Assembly (NCBI RefSeq): GCF_049608145.1 | Contig: NZ_JBMYXF010000001.1 | Location: 1-64,000, forward strand | DNA from: Halocynthiibacter sp049608145 | GTDB taxonomy: Bacteria; Pseudomonadota; Alphaproteobacteria; Rhodobacterales; Rhodobacteraceae | Length of the DNA stretch: 64,000 nucleotides | Direction of reading: 5' to 3' | Shown here: piece after piece, positions 32,652 to 41,530 of the stretch | Layout: every line of letters starts with the position of its first letter | How positions within the stretch are numbered: the first letter of the stretch is position 1 | Notes under the pieces: model-generated | Databases searched by the model: none | What the model was told of the DNA's origin: nothing | What the model saw: only the letters and a program-made list of their open reading frames with translations | Position numbers and translations under genes: made by a program

Positions 32652-33481
32652 GATCGGGCCTTTCTGACTTTGGGATCAAACGTATCGCGTAATCCATCTC
32701 CCATCAGGTTTAACCCCAGAACGGTCAGCACGATCGCAAGACCTGGAAACAGGGCCAGATAGGCATGGGTGTAAATCAATGTCTGACTTTCGGCCAACAT
32801 TCGCCCCCAGCTGGGGGTCGGGGATTGCACACCTAGACCGACAAAAGACAGGCCCGCTTCGGCAAGAATGCCAAGGGAGAACTGGATGGTGCCTTGGACA
32901 ATCAGCAGGTTCATGACATTGGGCAGGATATGTTCCACTGAAATCCGGGTCGGGGATTTTCCTGCAACGCGGGCAGCCAGAATATAGTCTCGTTCCCACA
33001 AAGACAGCGCCCCGCCGCGTGTGATACGGGCGAACACCGGGATGTTAAAGATACCAATGGCGATGATGGCGTTGATGGCAGAGGGCCCGAAAATAGCGGT
33101 GATCAGAATGGCGATCACAAGGGATGGAAAGGCGAAAACCAGATCATTGCCGCGCATGATGATTTCATCCCACAGCCCGCCTTTTTTCGCGGCCGCGGCC
33201 AGGCCAAGCGGCACGCCAATCACCATGCCAATGCCAACCGCAACCAGCGCTACAGCAATCGACACGCGCGCGCCGATCATGATCATCGACAGAACATCGC
33301 GCCCGTATTGATTGGTTCCCAGCAGGTTGGGCCAGCCAGGGGGCAGTTGCCGGTTGGCGATATCAACTGTGGTGACGTCATATGGGGTCCAGGCGAAGCT
33401 GATCAGGGCCGCGAAGGCAAAGATCAGTGTCAGGATCAGACCAAGGGTGAAATTGCGGGATCTCAGGAGCATTCGGATCAT
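32648..33481 (-). CDS. Peptide-type ABC importer permease (DppC type)
   Basis: 277 residues with six helices. The LGTNQYGRDVLSMIMIGARVSI region and the EAA-loop REYILAAR-like ERDYILAARVAGKSPTRISVEHILPN are diagnostic of DppC/OppC permeases. WGRMLAESQTLIYTHAYLALFPGLAIVLTVLGLNLMGDGLRD completes the typical C-terminus. It overlaps both neighbours by four bases. Confidence 0.93.
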   Translation of the reverse strand: MIRMLLRSRNFTLGLILTLIFAFAALISFAWTPYDVTTVDIANRQLPPGWPNLLGTNQYGRDVLSMIMIGARVSIAVALVAVGIGMVIGVPLGLAAAAKKGGLWDEIIMRGNDLVFAFPSLVIAILITAIFGPSAINAIIAIGIFNIPVFARITRGGALSLWERDYILAARVAGKSPTRISVEHILPNVMNLLIVQGTIQFSLGILAEAGLSFVGLGVQSPTPSWGRMLAESQTLIYTHAYLALFPGLAIVLTVLGLNLMGDGLRDTFDPKVRKARS

Positions 33482-34428
33482 GTCCGGGCCCTCCGCAGGC
33501 GTGGATCGGCAATGCCATAGGCAAGATCAACGGCGAAGTTCACAAGGATCACCGCAAAGACCAAAATCATCACCACGCTTTCCACTACAATCAGATCCCG
33601 CTGGGTGATGGCCTGAAAGATCAGCTGTCCAAGGCCGGGCAGGAAAAAGACTTTTTCAATGATAATGCCGCCCGCCAGAAGAAACGCGAACTGCAACCCA
33701 ATGATGGTCAAAACGGGGATCAGCGCATTGCGCAATGCGTGCCGCCATAGGGCCTGGCGACGGGTCAGGCCTTTGGCGCGGGCGGTGCGGATGTAGTCTT
33801 CAGATAAAGTGTCTAACAAGGCGGATCTCATGACGCGGGCAAGGATGGATGCTTGGGGAAGGGCCAGGGCAATGGCGGGCAATGTCAGGGCTTTCATCGC
33901 CGCGAAAAAACCAGCATCCCAGCCGGGAAACCCACCGGCAGAGAACCACTGAAGATTGATGGCAAAGACCACAACCATCAGCATGGCAAACCAGAAATTG
34001 GGGATCGCAACGCCCAGTTGCGTGATCCCCATGACCGATACATCGGCAACAGATCCGCGTCGCGTGGCTGCAATGATGCCCGCAGGAAAGGCGATAAGCG
34101 TCGACAGCGTCAGAGCATACAGCGCCAGCGGGCCTGATATGATCATGCGCTCGGAAATCATCTCAGCCACGGGGGTGCGATAGGTATATGAGGTGCCAAA
34201 ATCCCCCTGTATCATGCCCGTGATCCACGAAAAATACCGTTCCCACAGCGACACATTCAGCCCCAACTGTTCCCGCAGCGCCATGATCGTATCTTCCTGC
34301 GCATTGATGCCCAGCATGAAAGATGCTGGATCACCGGGCACGATTTCCACGGCGGCAAAAATGACAAGGCTTGCGATGATCAGGCTGATCACAAGCGCCT
34401 GGAGGCGTTTCAGGATATAGCGAAGCAT
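33478..34428 (-). CDS. Peptide-type ABC importer permease (DppB type)
   Basis: 316 residues from the ATG at 34428 (GGAAA upstream); the in-frame TTG at 34446 is a weaker choice. LRYILKRLQALVISLIIASLVIFAAVEIVPGDPA is the standard DppB/OppB N-terminus, and the EAA loop SEDYIRTARAKGLTRRQALWRHALRNALIPVLTIIG is complete. It pairs with the DppC-type permease encoded downstream, and the binding-protein gene lies 63 bases upstream. Confidence 0.93.
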   Translation of the reverse strand: MLRYILKRLQALVISLIIASLVIFAAVEIVPGDPASFMLGINAQEDTIMALREQLGLNVSLWERYFSWITGMIQGDFGTSYTYRTPVAEMISERMIISGPLALYALTLSTLIAFPAGIIAATRRGSVADVSVMGITQLGVAIPNFWFAMLMVVVFAINLQWFSAGGFPGWDAGFFAAMKALTLPAIALALPQASILARVMRSALLDTLSEDYIRTARAKGLTRRQALWRHALRNALIPVLTIIGLQFAFLLAGGIIIEKVFFLPGLGQLIFQAITQRDLIVVESVVMILVFAVILVNFAVDLAYGIADPRLRRART

Positions 34429-34491
34429 GGGGTTTCCGGCGTTCAATAAGCCCCCGGCAACATATGTCGCCGGGGAAGGTCAGGGTCGGTA

Positions 34492-35982
34492 TCAGTCGGT
34501 CCAGCTTACGCCGGTCAGATCGGTGGCTTGTGTCGGCGCATTGGCCCAGAGCCCCTGGATCTTAACGTTTGCGACAGACAGGGATGCCAACTGGAACAGA
34601 TAACCGTTCACATAATCATCAGCGATGGTCTGCTGTGCCGTGGCGATCATTTCGCTGCGTTTGGCGGGATCGGTTTCGGCGGTCAGCGTATCCATCAGCG
34701 TCTGGAATTCAGCGTTGTCATACTGGAAGTAATATTCCGGCCGCGCGTAAATCCCGATGTCGAAAGGTTCCGTATGGCTGACGATCGTCAGGCCGAAATC
34801 TTTGCCGCGAAAGACCTCTTCCAGCCATTGTGCCCATTCCAGATTGCTGATCTCGGTTTCAATCCCGACCTCGCGCAGTTGGGCTGCGATGATCTCTCCG
34901 CCGCGACGGGCGTAAGAGGGGGGCGGCAGTTTCAGCGTGGTAGTAAACCCTTCGGCAAAACCCGCCTCAGCCAGCAGGGCGCGGGCTTTTTCCGGGTCAT
35001 ATTCGGATTGCCCCGTCAGATCGACGTAATCCGGGTTGTGGGGGGCGAAATGCGTGCCAATAGGCGTGCCATAGCCAAACATTGCCCCGTCGATAATTGC
35101 CTGGCGATCAATCGCGTGGGCCAGGGCCTGACGCACCTTCACATTATCAAAGGGCGGCATTTTGTTGTTGGTCGACAGGATTGTTTCCCCTTCGGTCGAA
35201 CCGACGAGAACTTGAAAGCGCGGGTCGGCTTCGAATAGGTTTAGGTTTTCAGGGGCCGGAAAGCCAGAAAACGCATCCACATCACCTGCCATCATGGCGT
35301 TCAGCGCCGCAGAAGGTTCTGAGATGAATTTAAATGTCGCGCTTTCCAGCGCAGGCGCATCCCCCCAATAGGCGTCATTGCGCAGGATGGTGATCGCATC
35401 GCCCTGTACCCAATTGGCAAAGGTAAACGCGCCCGTGCCCACGGGTTTTGTGGTGATGTTTTCAATGCTTTCTGGAGCAACAATCACGGCATCGCCCCAG
35501 GCCAGATTAAACAGGAAGTTCCCGTTGGGTGCGGTCAGGGTGATTTTGACGGTATGCGCATCGACGGCTTCTACGGATGCAATGCCTTCAAATAGGGCTT
35601 TTTGTGCGTTGGTGCTGTCTTCGGACCGGGCGCGATCCAGGCTGAAAACCACATCGCTTGCCTCAAAATCTGTGCCATCGTGGAAAGTCACGCCATGACG
35701 CAGATTGAACGTCCAGGTCAGACCATCTTCGGAAATTTCCCAGGTTTCGGCCAAGCCAGGGTTTACAGCGCCATCCGGGCCAAATCGTGTCAGACCTTCA
35801 AAAATGTTGGAATACACCACCTGATCTATTGCCCCAGCAGCGGCGCTGGTCGGATCCAGATGTGGCGGTTCCAGCTGGAGACCTATGGTCAATTCAGTCT
35901 GAGCGGCAAATGCCCCACCTGCGATCAGTGCGGCAAAAGAAGCGGCTGCGGTTATTCTGGTAAATGTCCCTGGTTTCTTCAT
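34492..35982 (-). CDS. ABC importer solute-binding protein (DppA / SBP_bac_5 type)
   Basis: 496 residues from the ATG at 35982; AGAGGGAG lies six bases before it. A signal peptide ends near GGAFA. Family motifs seen: ITIGLQLEPPHLDP-like LTIGLQLEPPHLDPTSAA, NIFEGLTRFGPDGAVNPGLAETWEISEDGLTWTFNLR, and VRQALAHAIDRQAII. It binds the ligand in the periplasm and hands it to the permeases. It is the first gene of a seven-gene minus-strand operon. A palindrome resembling one before the PAS-LuxR gene lies about 90-110 bases upstream. The ligand may be a peptide, opine or amide-linked compound. Confidence 0.92.
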   Translation of the reverse strand: MKKPGTFTRITAAASFAALIAGGAFAAQTELTIGLQLEPPHLDPTSAAAGAIDQVVYSNIFEGLTRFGPDGAVNPGLAETWEISEDGLTWTFNLRHGVTFHDGTDFEASDVVFSLDRARSEDSTNAQKALFEGIASVEAVDAHTVKITLTAPNGNFLFNLAWGDAVIVAPESIENITTKPVGTGAFTFANWVQGDAITILRNDAYWGDAPALESATFKFISEPSAALNAMMAGDVDAFSGFPAPENLNLFEADPRFQVLVGSTEGETILSTNNKMPPFDNVKVRQALAHAIDRQAIIDGAMFGYGTPIGTHFAPHNPDYVDLTGQSEYDPEKARALLAEAGFAEGFTTTLKLPPPSYARRGGEIIAAQLREVGIETEISNLEWAQWLEEVFRGKDFGLTIVSHTEPFDIGIYARPEYYFQYDNAEFQTLMDTLTAETDPAKRSEMIATAQQTIADDYVNGYLFQLASLSVANVKIQGLWANAPTQATDLTGVSWTD

Positions 35983-36073
35983 TGTCATCTCCCTCTGTTC
36001 TGGCCGTAGTTTTGTTGCGAATTGGCCGTTGCGCAAGTCTTGCGGCAGTTCCCCTACGTCTTATTTGGTTTAT

Positions 36074-36089
36074 ACCGTAGAATTACGGT
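36074..36089. promoter_or_regulatory. Palindrome ACCGTA-N4-TACGGT before the importer operon
   Basis: Perfect inverted repeat ACCGTA-GAAT-TACGGT in the 158-base gap between the divergent binding-protein and panB genes. An overlapping set of the same half-sites occurs at 39211-39238 next to the PAS-LuxR regulator gene, so this is a likely binding site for that regulator. Confidence 0.5.
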
Positions 36090-36140
36090 GTCGTCAGTGT
36101 TATATGTTTTGGGCAATGCCGCAAAGTGCCGGAGCCCCTG

Positions 36141-36971
36141 ATGAGTGCCACAGCCCATAAAACCGCCCCGCTTCCCGATGACATTCGGGGGCGCAAAGGG
36201 GGGGATCCGCTGGTCAGTTTGACCGCCTATACCACGCCAATGGCGCAGATGATGGATGATCATTGCGATTTTGTCTTGGTGGGCGACAGCGTTGGTATGG
36301 TGCTGCACGGACTGCCGTCGACCTTGGGTGTGACCATGGACATGATGATCATGCATGGTCAGGCCGTGGCACGTGGGCTGCAATCGGCAATGATGGTTAT
36401 CGACATGCCCTTTGGCAGTTACGAAGAAAGCCCGCAACACGCGTTTCGCAATGCCGCCCGTCTGATGGCGGAAACTGGGGCGGGGGCGGTTAAATTGGAA
36501 GGTGGCGCGCATATGGCCGAAACCATCGCGTTTCTGGTGATGCGCGGCATTCCGGTCATGGCCCATATCGGCCTGACACCGCAGTCGATCAATACATTGG
36601 GCGGTTATAAGGTGCAGGGGCGCGGTGATGCCGGTGCTGCGCTGATCACAGATGCAAAGGCTGTGGCAGCGGCTGGTGCCTTTGCTGTGGTGCTTGAGAA
36701 AGTGCCAGCAAATCTTGCGGATCAGATCACCTCTGACATTGATATTCCGACGATTGGGATCGGGGCATCGGCGGGCTGTGACGGGCAGATCTTGGTGGTG
36801 GATGATATGCTGGGTTTGTTCACGGCGTTTAAGGCGAAATTCGTAAAAAGATATGCAGAGCTTGGCACGCAGGGTGAGGCCGCGATTGCCGAATACGCCC
36901 GGGAAGTGCGCGCGCGCAGCTTCCCGGGGCCAGAGCATATCTTTGCGGATCAGGCACCCGGAAAGGGATGA
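36141..36971 (+). CDS. panB: 3-methyl-2-oxobutanoate hydroxymethyltransferase
   Basis: 276 residues from the ATG at 36141 (CGGAG seven bases upstream); an in-frame GTG at 36126 is not preferred. Motifs: LTAYTTPMAQMMDDHCDFVLVGDSVGMVLHG at the start, KLEGGAHMAETI, VMAHIGLTPQS and IGIGASAGCDGQILVVDDMLG, all typical of PanB. It makes ketopantoate, the first committed step to pantothenate and coenzyme A. panC follows with a four-base ATGA overlap. Confidence 0.95.
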   Translation: MSATAHKTAPLPDDIRGRKGGDPLVSLTAYTTPMAQMMDDHCDFVLVGDSVGMVLHGLPSTLGVTMDMMIMHGQAVARGLQSAMMVIDMPFGSYEESPQHAFRNAARLMAETGAGAVKLEGGAHMAETIAFLVMRGIPVMAHIGLTPQSINTLGGYKVQGRGDAGAALITDAKAVAAAGAFAVVLEKVPANLADQITSDIDIPTIGIGASAGCDGQILVVDDMLGLFTAFKAKFVKRYAELGTQGEAAIAEYAREVRARSFPGPEHIFADQAPGKG

Positions 36972-37843
36972 TGGATATGACATCACAACAGCCGCCCCGG
37001 ATCATTCGCGGGCTGGATGAATTGCGCCAGATCACGCGTGCTTGGAAACGCGCCGGTGAAACCATTGGCGTTGTGCCAACTATGGGCGCGCTGCACGATG
37101 GACATCTGTCCTTGGCACGGGCTGCGCGAAAGAGTTGTGACCGGGTGATTGTGACGATCTTTGTGAACCCGAAACAGTTCAATAACCCGGAAGACCTTGC
37201 GAACTACCCCCGCACCGAGGTGGAAGATGCGCGCAAATTGACGCCCGTGGGGGTGGATGTGGTCTGGGTTCCCGGTGGGGAACAGATGTATCCATCTGAT
37301 TTCACAACAAATGTTTCCGTGTCGGGCCTGACTGACGTGATGGAAGGGGCGCATCGCCCCGGACATTTTGATGGGGTTGCAACGGTGGTTGCTAAGCTGT
37401 TTTTGCAGACAGCGGCGGATCAGGCTTTCTTTGGGGAAAAGGATTTTCAACAGCTGATGATCGTTACCCGCATGGCGCGGGATCTGGACATTGATATCGA
37501 AGTCATCGGGTGCCCGACCGTGCGCGAAGAAACCGGTTTGGCGATGTCGTCGCGCAACCTGTTGCTGTCGGACCATGCCATGATGAAGGCCGCAACCTTG
37601 CATGAGGTAATGACAGATACGGTTGAGGCGTTGGTGGGCGGCGCAGAATTTTCGACGTTGCAGGGTGTTGCGATGACCCGGTTGCGGGCCGCGGATTTCA
37701 CCGAAGTGGAATATTTCGAGATCCGCGCCCATGATGATTTCACTCTTCTGACAGCTCCCACGCGCCCGGCCCGCCTGTTTGCGGCGGCCTGGCTTGCGGG
37801 TGTGCGGCTGATCGACAATATCGAAGTGCCTGTGAAGGGATAA
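36968..37843 (+). CDS. panC: Pantothenate synthetase
   Basis: 291 residues. GVVPTMGALHDGHLSLARAA is the family's ATP-binding HIGH-type motif; IFVNPKQFNNPEDLANYPRT and GVATVVAKLFLQTAADQAFFGEKDFQQLMI are also diagnostic, with KMSSRN-like AMSSRNLLL near the end. It joins pantoate and beta-alanine using ATP. It is coupled to panB and ends 14 bases before the convergent M20 gene stop. Confidence 0.95.
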   Translation: MMDMTSQQPPRIIRGLDELRQITRAWKRAGETIGVVPTMGALHDGHLSLARAARKSCDRVIVTIFVNPKQFNNPEDLANYPRTEVEDARKLTPVGVDVVWVPGGEQMYPSDFTTNVSVSGLTDVMEGAHRPGHFDGVATVVAKLFLQTAADQAFFGEKDFQQLMIVTRMARDLDIDIEVIGCPTVREETGLAMSSRNLLLSDHAMMKAATLHEVMTDTVEALVGGAEFSTLQGVAMTRLRAADFTEVEYFEIRAHDDFTLLTAPTRPARLFAAAWLAGVRLIDNIEVPVKG

Positions 37844-37857
37844 TCGCGCAGACATGG

Positions 37858-39162
37858 TTAATCCATCCCTGGCCGGGGCAGAAGTTCGGCCAAGGATTGT
37901 GCCATGACGCGCGCACTTTCGACCATGTCATCGACACCAATATATTCATCCGGTTTATGGGCCAGTTCTAGAATGCCAGGTCCATAGGCGATGCAGTTTT
38001 TCAACTTGCCGATGCGATCAATGTGTTTCTGGTCATAGGTGCCTGGGGAAACAACATATTCGGCGTCTTTCCCCATCACATCTGAAATCGCACGGGACAC
38101 GGTTTCTACAACGGGTGCAGATTTTTCGGTCATCGTCGGCAGAACCCGATGCATTTCACGGATGTCATAGCGGAAGTTTTCGCGTTCCCCGGCGACCTTA
38201 TCCAACACATCTGTGATCTCACGTTGCACATCGTTGATGTCTTCTTCGATTAGGAAACGTCTGTCGACGATCATCTTGCAACTGTCAGGCACACAGGGTG
38301 AGGGGAGGCCGGTGAAATCTTCGGGCTGCTCCGCCTGACCGCCGTGGATGGAATTGATGTTCATGGTCGATTGCCGCGCGCCCAAGGGAACGACGGGCAT
38401 GTCGGTGCGTTTTTGGGCGAGGGCCGGAAACAAGCTTTCTTCCATTTCATTCACAACCGCCCCCATGTGCCGGACGGCGCAGTCCCCAAGGAAGGGCATG
38501 GACCCATGGGCGATTTCACCATGTGTTTCGATCTCGGCCCACCAGACACCGCGGTGGCCCAGGCAGATGCGATCTTTCTGCAAGGGTTCTGGGATGATGA
38601 CATGTTGTACACGCTGGGGCGCGAAAAACCCTTTCTCGGCCAGATAGGCAACGCCCCCAAAGCCGCCGCTTTCTTCATCCGCAGTCCCCGAGATTTCGAT
38701 GGATCCGGCAAAGTCTGGGAAAAGCGCAATAAAGGCTTCTGCTGCGATGATCGACGCCGCGAGTCCGCCTTTCATATCACAGGCCCCGCGTCCGTAAATT
38801 TTGCCATCATGCAATTCTGCGCCAAAGGGATCAAATGTCCAACCTTGGCCCACATCTACGACATCGGTGTGGCTGTTGAAATGGACGCATTCGCCGGGAT
38901 ATTTGCCTTCGTATCGCGCGACCATATTCCAACGTGGGTACTTATCACTGTCTCCAGGGGTGCCATAGGCGCGGACCAATTCCACAGAAAAGCCTTGACG
39001 TTTCAGTCGGTTTTCCAAGTATTCGCAGATCAGAAGATAATTTTCACCTGGTGGGTTCAGGGTTGGAATACGGATCAGATCCTGTGTCAAAGCAATCAGA
39101 TCATCGCGCCGGGCTTCTATTTCCCGGGCAATCAGATCAGAGATGTTGTCAATCGTGGTCAA
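37858..39162 (-). CDS. M20 family deacylase/peptidase (ArgE/DapE type)
   Basis: 434 residues. Metal-site residues are visible: His in FNSHTDVVDVG, bridging Asp in GRGACDMKGG, the catalytic Glu pair in TADEESGGF, and the late His in LAHKPDEYIGV. The insert domain for dimerisation starts near HRGVWWAEIETHG. This family removes acyl or amino-acid groups from amides (acetylornithine, succinyl-diaminopimelate, carboxypeptidase G2-like). It is longer than DapE and is not in an arginine or lysine cluster. It is divergent from the PAS-LuxR gene and shares its operator region, so it is probably part of the importer regulon. Confidence 0.88.
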   Translation of the reverse strand: MTTIDNISDLIAREIEARRDDLIALTQDLIRIPTLNPPGENYLLICEYLENRLKRQGFSVELVRAYGTPGDSDKYPRWNMVARYEGKYPGECVHFNSHTDVVDVGQGWTFDPFGAELHDGKIYGRGACDMKGGLAASIIAAEAFIALFPDFAGSIEISGTADEESGGFGGVAYLAEKGFFAPQRVQHVIIPEPLQKDRICLGHRGVWWAEIETHGEIAHGSMPFLGDCAVRHMGAVVNEMEESLFPALAQKRTDMPVVPLGARQSTMNINSIHGGQAEQPEDFTGLPSPCVPDSCKMIVDRRFLIEEDINDVQREITDVLDKVAGERENFRYDIREMHRVLPTMTEKSAPVVETVSRAISDVMGKDAEYVVSPGTYDQKHIDRIGKLKNCIAYGPGILELAHKPDEYIGVDDMVESARVMAQSLAELLPRPGMD

Positions 39163-39210
39163 TGGATGTTCCTGTCCCTAAATCGCACTTGCAGGTTTAC
39201 GCAGAAATGA

Positions 39211-39238
39211 TACGGTATCAATACCGTAGGATCACGGC
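39211..39238. promoter_or_regulatory. Overlapping ACCGTA / TACGGT palindromes at the PAS-LuxR gene
   Basis: TACGGTA-TCAA-TACCGTA (39211-39228) is a perfect inverted repeat, and its right half also begins ACCGTA-GGAT-CACGGC (39223-39238), the same geometry as the site at 36074. It lies 15-40 bases before the regulator start and about 50 bases before the divergent M20 gene start, suited to control both. Confidence 0.5.
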
Positions 39239-39252
39239 GCAGGAGGGCCGGT

Positions 39253-39807
39253 ATGGATATTTCAACAGATGTGGATGCTCTTGCCTTTGATCTGGCGCCT
39301 CTTGGTATTGTCTTGACGGAAAACCGCATGATCTGCAGCGTGAATCAGGTGTTTGCGGACCTGACCGGGCGTAGCAAAGGCATGTTGATTGGCCTGTCGT
39401 TTCGCGAACTATACGGCAGTGCGCGGGAGTTTGAAGATTTTCGCGATATTGGCATGGATGCACTGAAACGTGGCGAAATTTACACAGATGAACGTCTGCT
39501 GGCAAAGGAAGGCGGGGTTGCGACGTGGTGTCGGTTTCGCGCCCGTACATTAACCCCGGCCGATCCGTTGGCGCGTGTTGTGATGTCCTATGCGGCAATT
39601 TCAGACGCGACTGCGGGCGTGCGCCTAACCCCGCGCGAAAGGGAAGTTGTGGTTTTCCTGAGTCAGGGAAAAACCAGTAAAGAAATTGCCAAGGCGCTGG
39701 GCTTGTCACCGCGTACTATTGAAGATGTACGGGCGCGTTTGCTGAAGAAGCTGGACGTACGCAATGTGACCGAGCTTTTGTCAAAATTGTCACGTGGTGA
39801 TTTTTGA
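39253..39807 (+). CDS. PAS domain and LuxR-type helix-turn-helix regulator
   Basis: 184 residues. Residues about 10-125 form a PAS fold (VLTENRMICSVNQVFADLTG, LIGLSFRELYGSAREFEDF, CRFRARTLTPADPLARVVMSYA). Residues 130-184 are a LuxR/GerE DNA-binding domain: LTPREREVVVFLSQGKTSKEIAKALGLSPRTIEDVRARLLKKL. There is no receiver or autoinducer domain, so the PAS part probably senses a small ligand or redox state. Palindromes lie just upstream and before the importer operon at 36074. I infer it controls itself, the M20 gene and the importer/dehydrogenase operon. Confidence 0.88.
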   Translation: MDISTDVDALAFDLAPLGIVLTENRMICSVNQVFADLTGRSKGMLIGLSFRELYGSAREFEDFRDIGMDALKRGEIYTDERLLAKEGGVATWCRFRARTLTPADPLARVVMSYAAISDATAGVRLTPREREVVVFLSQGKTSKEIAKALGLSPRTIEDVRARLLKKLDVRNVTELLSKLSRGDF

Positions 39808-39816
39808 GGGGGCTGC

Positions 39817-40821
39817 ATGAAATTTGGATATTGCCCGGTTGACCAGGCTGAAGGCGCAACCCTTGCCCATAGTCTGAACATCAATGATCTGCGTCTGAAA
39901 AAGGGCTGTATTCTGGGGGCGTCAGATATCGTCGCGCTGACTGCTGCGGGTGTTGACGGGGTCTCTATCGCCCGGGCCGATCCCGGTGATGTCGGGGAAA
40001 ATGAGGCCGCCGCACGGATTGCCGCGACAATCAGGGGGGAAGGCCTGCATTGTGCAGATCCTGTGCATGGGCGTGTAAATCTGATCGCGGGGATGGATGG
40101 TCTTCTGCAGGTCGATGTGCCCGGGGTCATCGCCCTGAACCAGGTGGATGAGGCGGTAACACTGGCGACATTGCCAGAATACAGCCATGTGCGCGCAGGC
40201 TCTCTTGTGGCGACCGCAAAAATGATCCCGTATTTTATTCCTGCAGAGACCGTGAGACGGGCCTGTGATACCCCGCCGCTGATGTCACTTGCCCCGTTTC
40301 GCCCGCTGCGCTGGGGGCTTGTGCTGACCCGTGTGCGGGGCATGAAGGAAAGCCTGATTGCCAAGGCAGAAGATGCCACCCGTCAACGTGTTGAACGTTT
40401 GGGGGGGCAGCTTGTTCAGGTGCAGGTCTGCGATCATCACGAAGAGGATCTCAAGACGGCATTGTCAGAAATGCAGGCCACCCATGCCCCGGATGTGTTT
40501 CTGATCCTGACAGGCTCTGCAACCTCAGATCGCGCGGATGTTGCGCCTGCGGGACTGTGTCAAGCGGGGGGAATTGTTACGCGATTTGGCATGCCCGTCG
40601 ACCCGGGAAATCTGCTGTTTCTGGGCGAGCTTCTGGGCAAACCTGTGATTGGTCTTCCGGGATGTGCCCGTGCCTTGGCCTTGAATGGTGCGGATTGGGT
40701 GTTGGAACGTGTGGCGGCGGGGCTGGAACTTGGGGATGCAGATTTCGCGGCGATGGGGGCGGGTGGATTGCTGAAAGATGTTCCTGAACGTGGCGCACCA
40801 CGGCGGACACAAGCAAAATGA
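39817..40821 (+). CDS. Molybdopterin-binding domain protein (MoeA/CinA-like)
   Basis: 334 residues. The C-terminal half has a MoCF-type fold: RGMKESLIAKAEDATRQRVERLGG, VFLILTGSATSDRADVAPAGL and GLPGCARALALNGADWVLERVAAGL, where the TGSATSDRADV loop takes the place of TGGxGxxxRD in MogA/MoeA. The N-terminal half is beta-rich (EGATLAHSLNINDLRLKKGCIL and VDGVSIARADPGD). Such proteins often sit beside genes of molybdenum hydroxylases. No molybdoenzyme is in the window. It overlaps the MobA-like gene by four bases. Confidence 0.8.
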   Translation: MKFGYCPVDQAEGATLAHSLNINDLRLKKGCILGASDIVALTAAGVDGVSIARADPGDVGENEAAARIAATIRGEGLHCADPVHGRVNLIAGMDGLLQVDVPGVIALNQVDEAVTLATLPEYSHVRAGSLVATAKMIPYFIPAETVRRACDTPPLMSLAPFRPLRWGLVLTRVRGMKESLIAKAEDATRQRVERLGGQLVQVQVCDHHEEDLKTALSEMQATHAPDVFLILTGSATSDRADVAPAGLCQAGGIVTRFGMPVDPGNLLFLGELLGKPVIGLPGCARALALNGADWVLERVAAGLELGDADFAAMGAGGLLKDVPERGAPRRTQAK

Positions 40822-41456
40822 CGGCTGATGTGCACATCATACTGTTGGCGGCCGGCGCATCCCGACGAATGCAGGGCGAAGACAAGCTGATGCGTCTTGC
40901 GGGGGGAGAGCCTCTTTTGCAACGTTCTTTGCAAAAGGCCTGTGCCAGCGCGGCAAAACATGTGTCTGTTGTGCTGCCCGGTGAGAAACCTGAACGTCTG
41001 GAAATTGTGAATGCCAGCCGCGCCTGCCCGATCTTTGCCGTCAATTGGCAGGATGGTATGGGGGCATCTCTGGCTGCGGGTATCGCGGACATGAAAGGCG
41101 GGGACGCGGTGATCATCGCTTTGGCTGATATGCCAGATCTGACGGTAGATCATTACAATGCGTTGATTCATTGCTTTGCTGACGTGCCGGATGACGTGAG
41201 GTCACAAGCTATCATTCGGGCCGCCAGCGCCGACGGGACGCCCGGGCACCCTGTGTTGTTCGGCAGCAGCTGGTTTGCAGAACTGGGTCGGGCACAGGGG
41301 GATCAGGGGGCTAGGGGCATTTTACAGCGGGAAAAAGGGATTGTGCAGCATATCAATACGCCACGCGATGGAGCGATTACAGATCTAGATACGCCCGACG
41401 CTTGGACGACCTGGGAGGCGCGGCAGGGGAAAAAACAACAGGAATTCCCGTCATAA
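40818..41456 (+). CDS. MobA/MocA-like nucleotidyltransferase
   Basis: 212 residues. The nucleotide-binding signature LLAAGASRRMQGEDKLMRLAGGEPLLQRSLQKA is at the N-terminus, followed by VVLPGEKPERLEIV, and AVIIALADMPDLT with the metal-binding Asp. TPGHPVLFGSSWFAEL and GDQGARGIL complete the pattern of the molybdenum cofactor cytidylyl/guanylyltransferase group. It probably transfers CMP or GMP to molybdopterin. It is coupled to the molybdopterin-binding gene before it. Confidence 0.87.
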   Translation: MTADVHIILLAAGASRRMQGEDKLMRLAGGEPLLQRSLQKACASAAKHVSVVLPGEKPERLEIVNASRACPIFAVNWQDGMGASLAAGIADMKGGDAVIIALADMPDLTVDHYNALIHCFADVPDDVRSQAIIRAASADGTPGHPVLFGSSWFAELGRAQGDQGARGILQREKGIVQHINTPRDGAITDLDTPDAWTTWEARQGKKQQEFPS

Positions 41457-41530
41457 TGCGTGGCCCCGGCGACACAATTTGTCGCATGGCATGCGCGAAG
41501 AACCTTGTTCCCGATGGCCCGCCCGCCTAC

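Noticed and set aside
36054..36986. 310-codon frame antisense to panB
   Set aside because: panB is unmistakable on the plus strand; the antisense product is His/Arg rich with no fold features.
36983..37855. 290-codon frame antisense to panC
   Set aside because: Shadow of panC codon usage; no homologous features.
38344..39210. 288-codon plus-strand frame over the M20 gene
   Set aside because: Shadow frame; the M20 metal-site motifs on the minus strand are complete.
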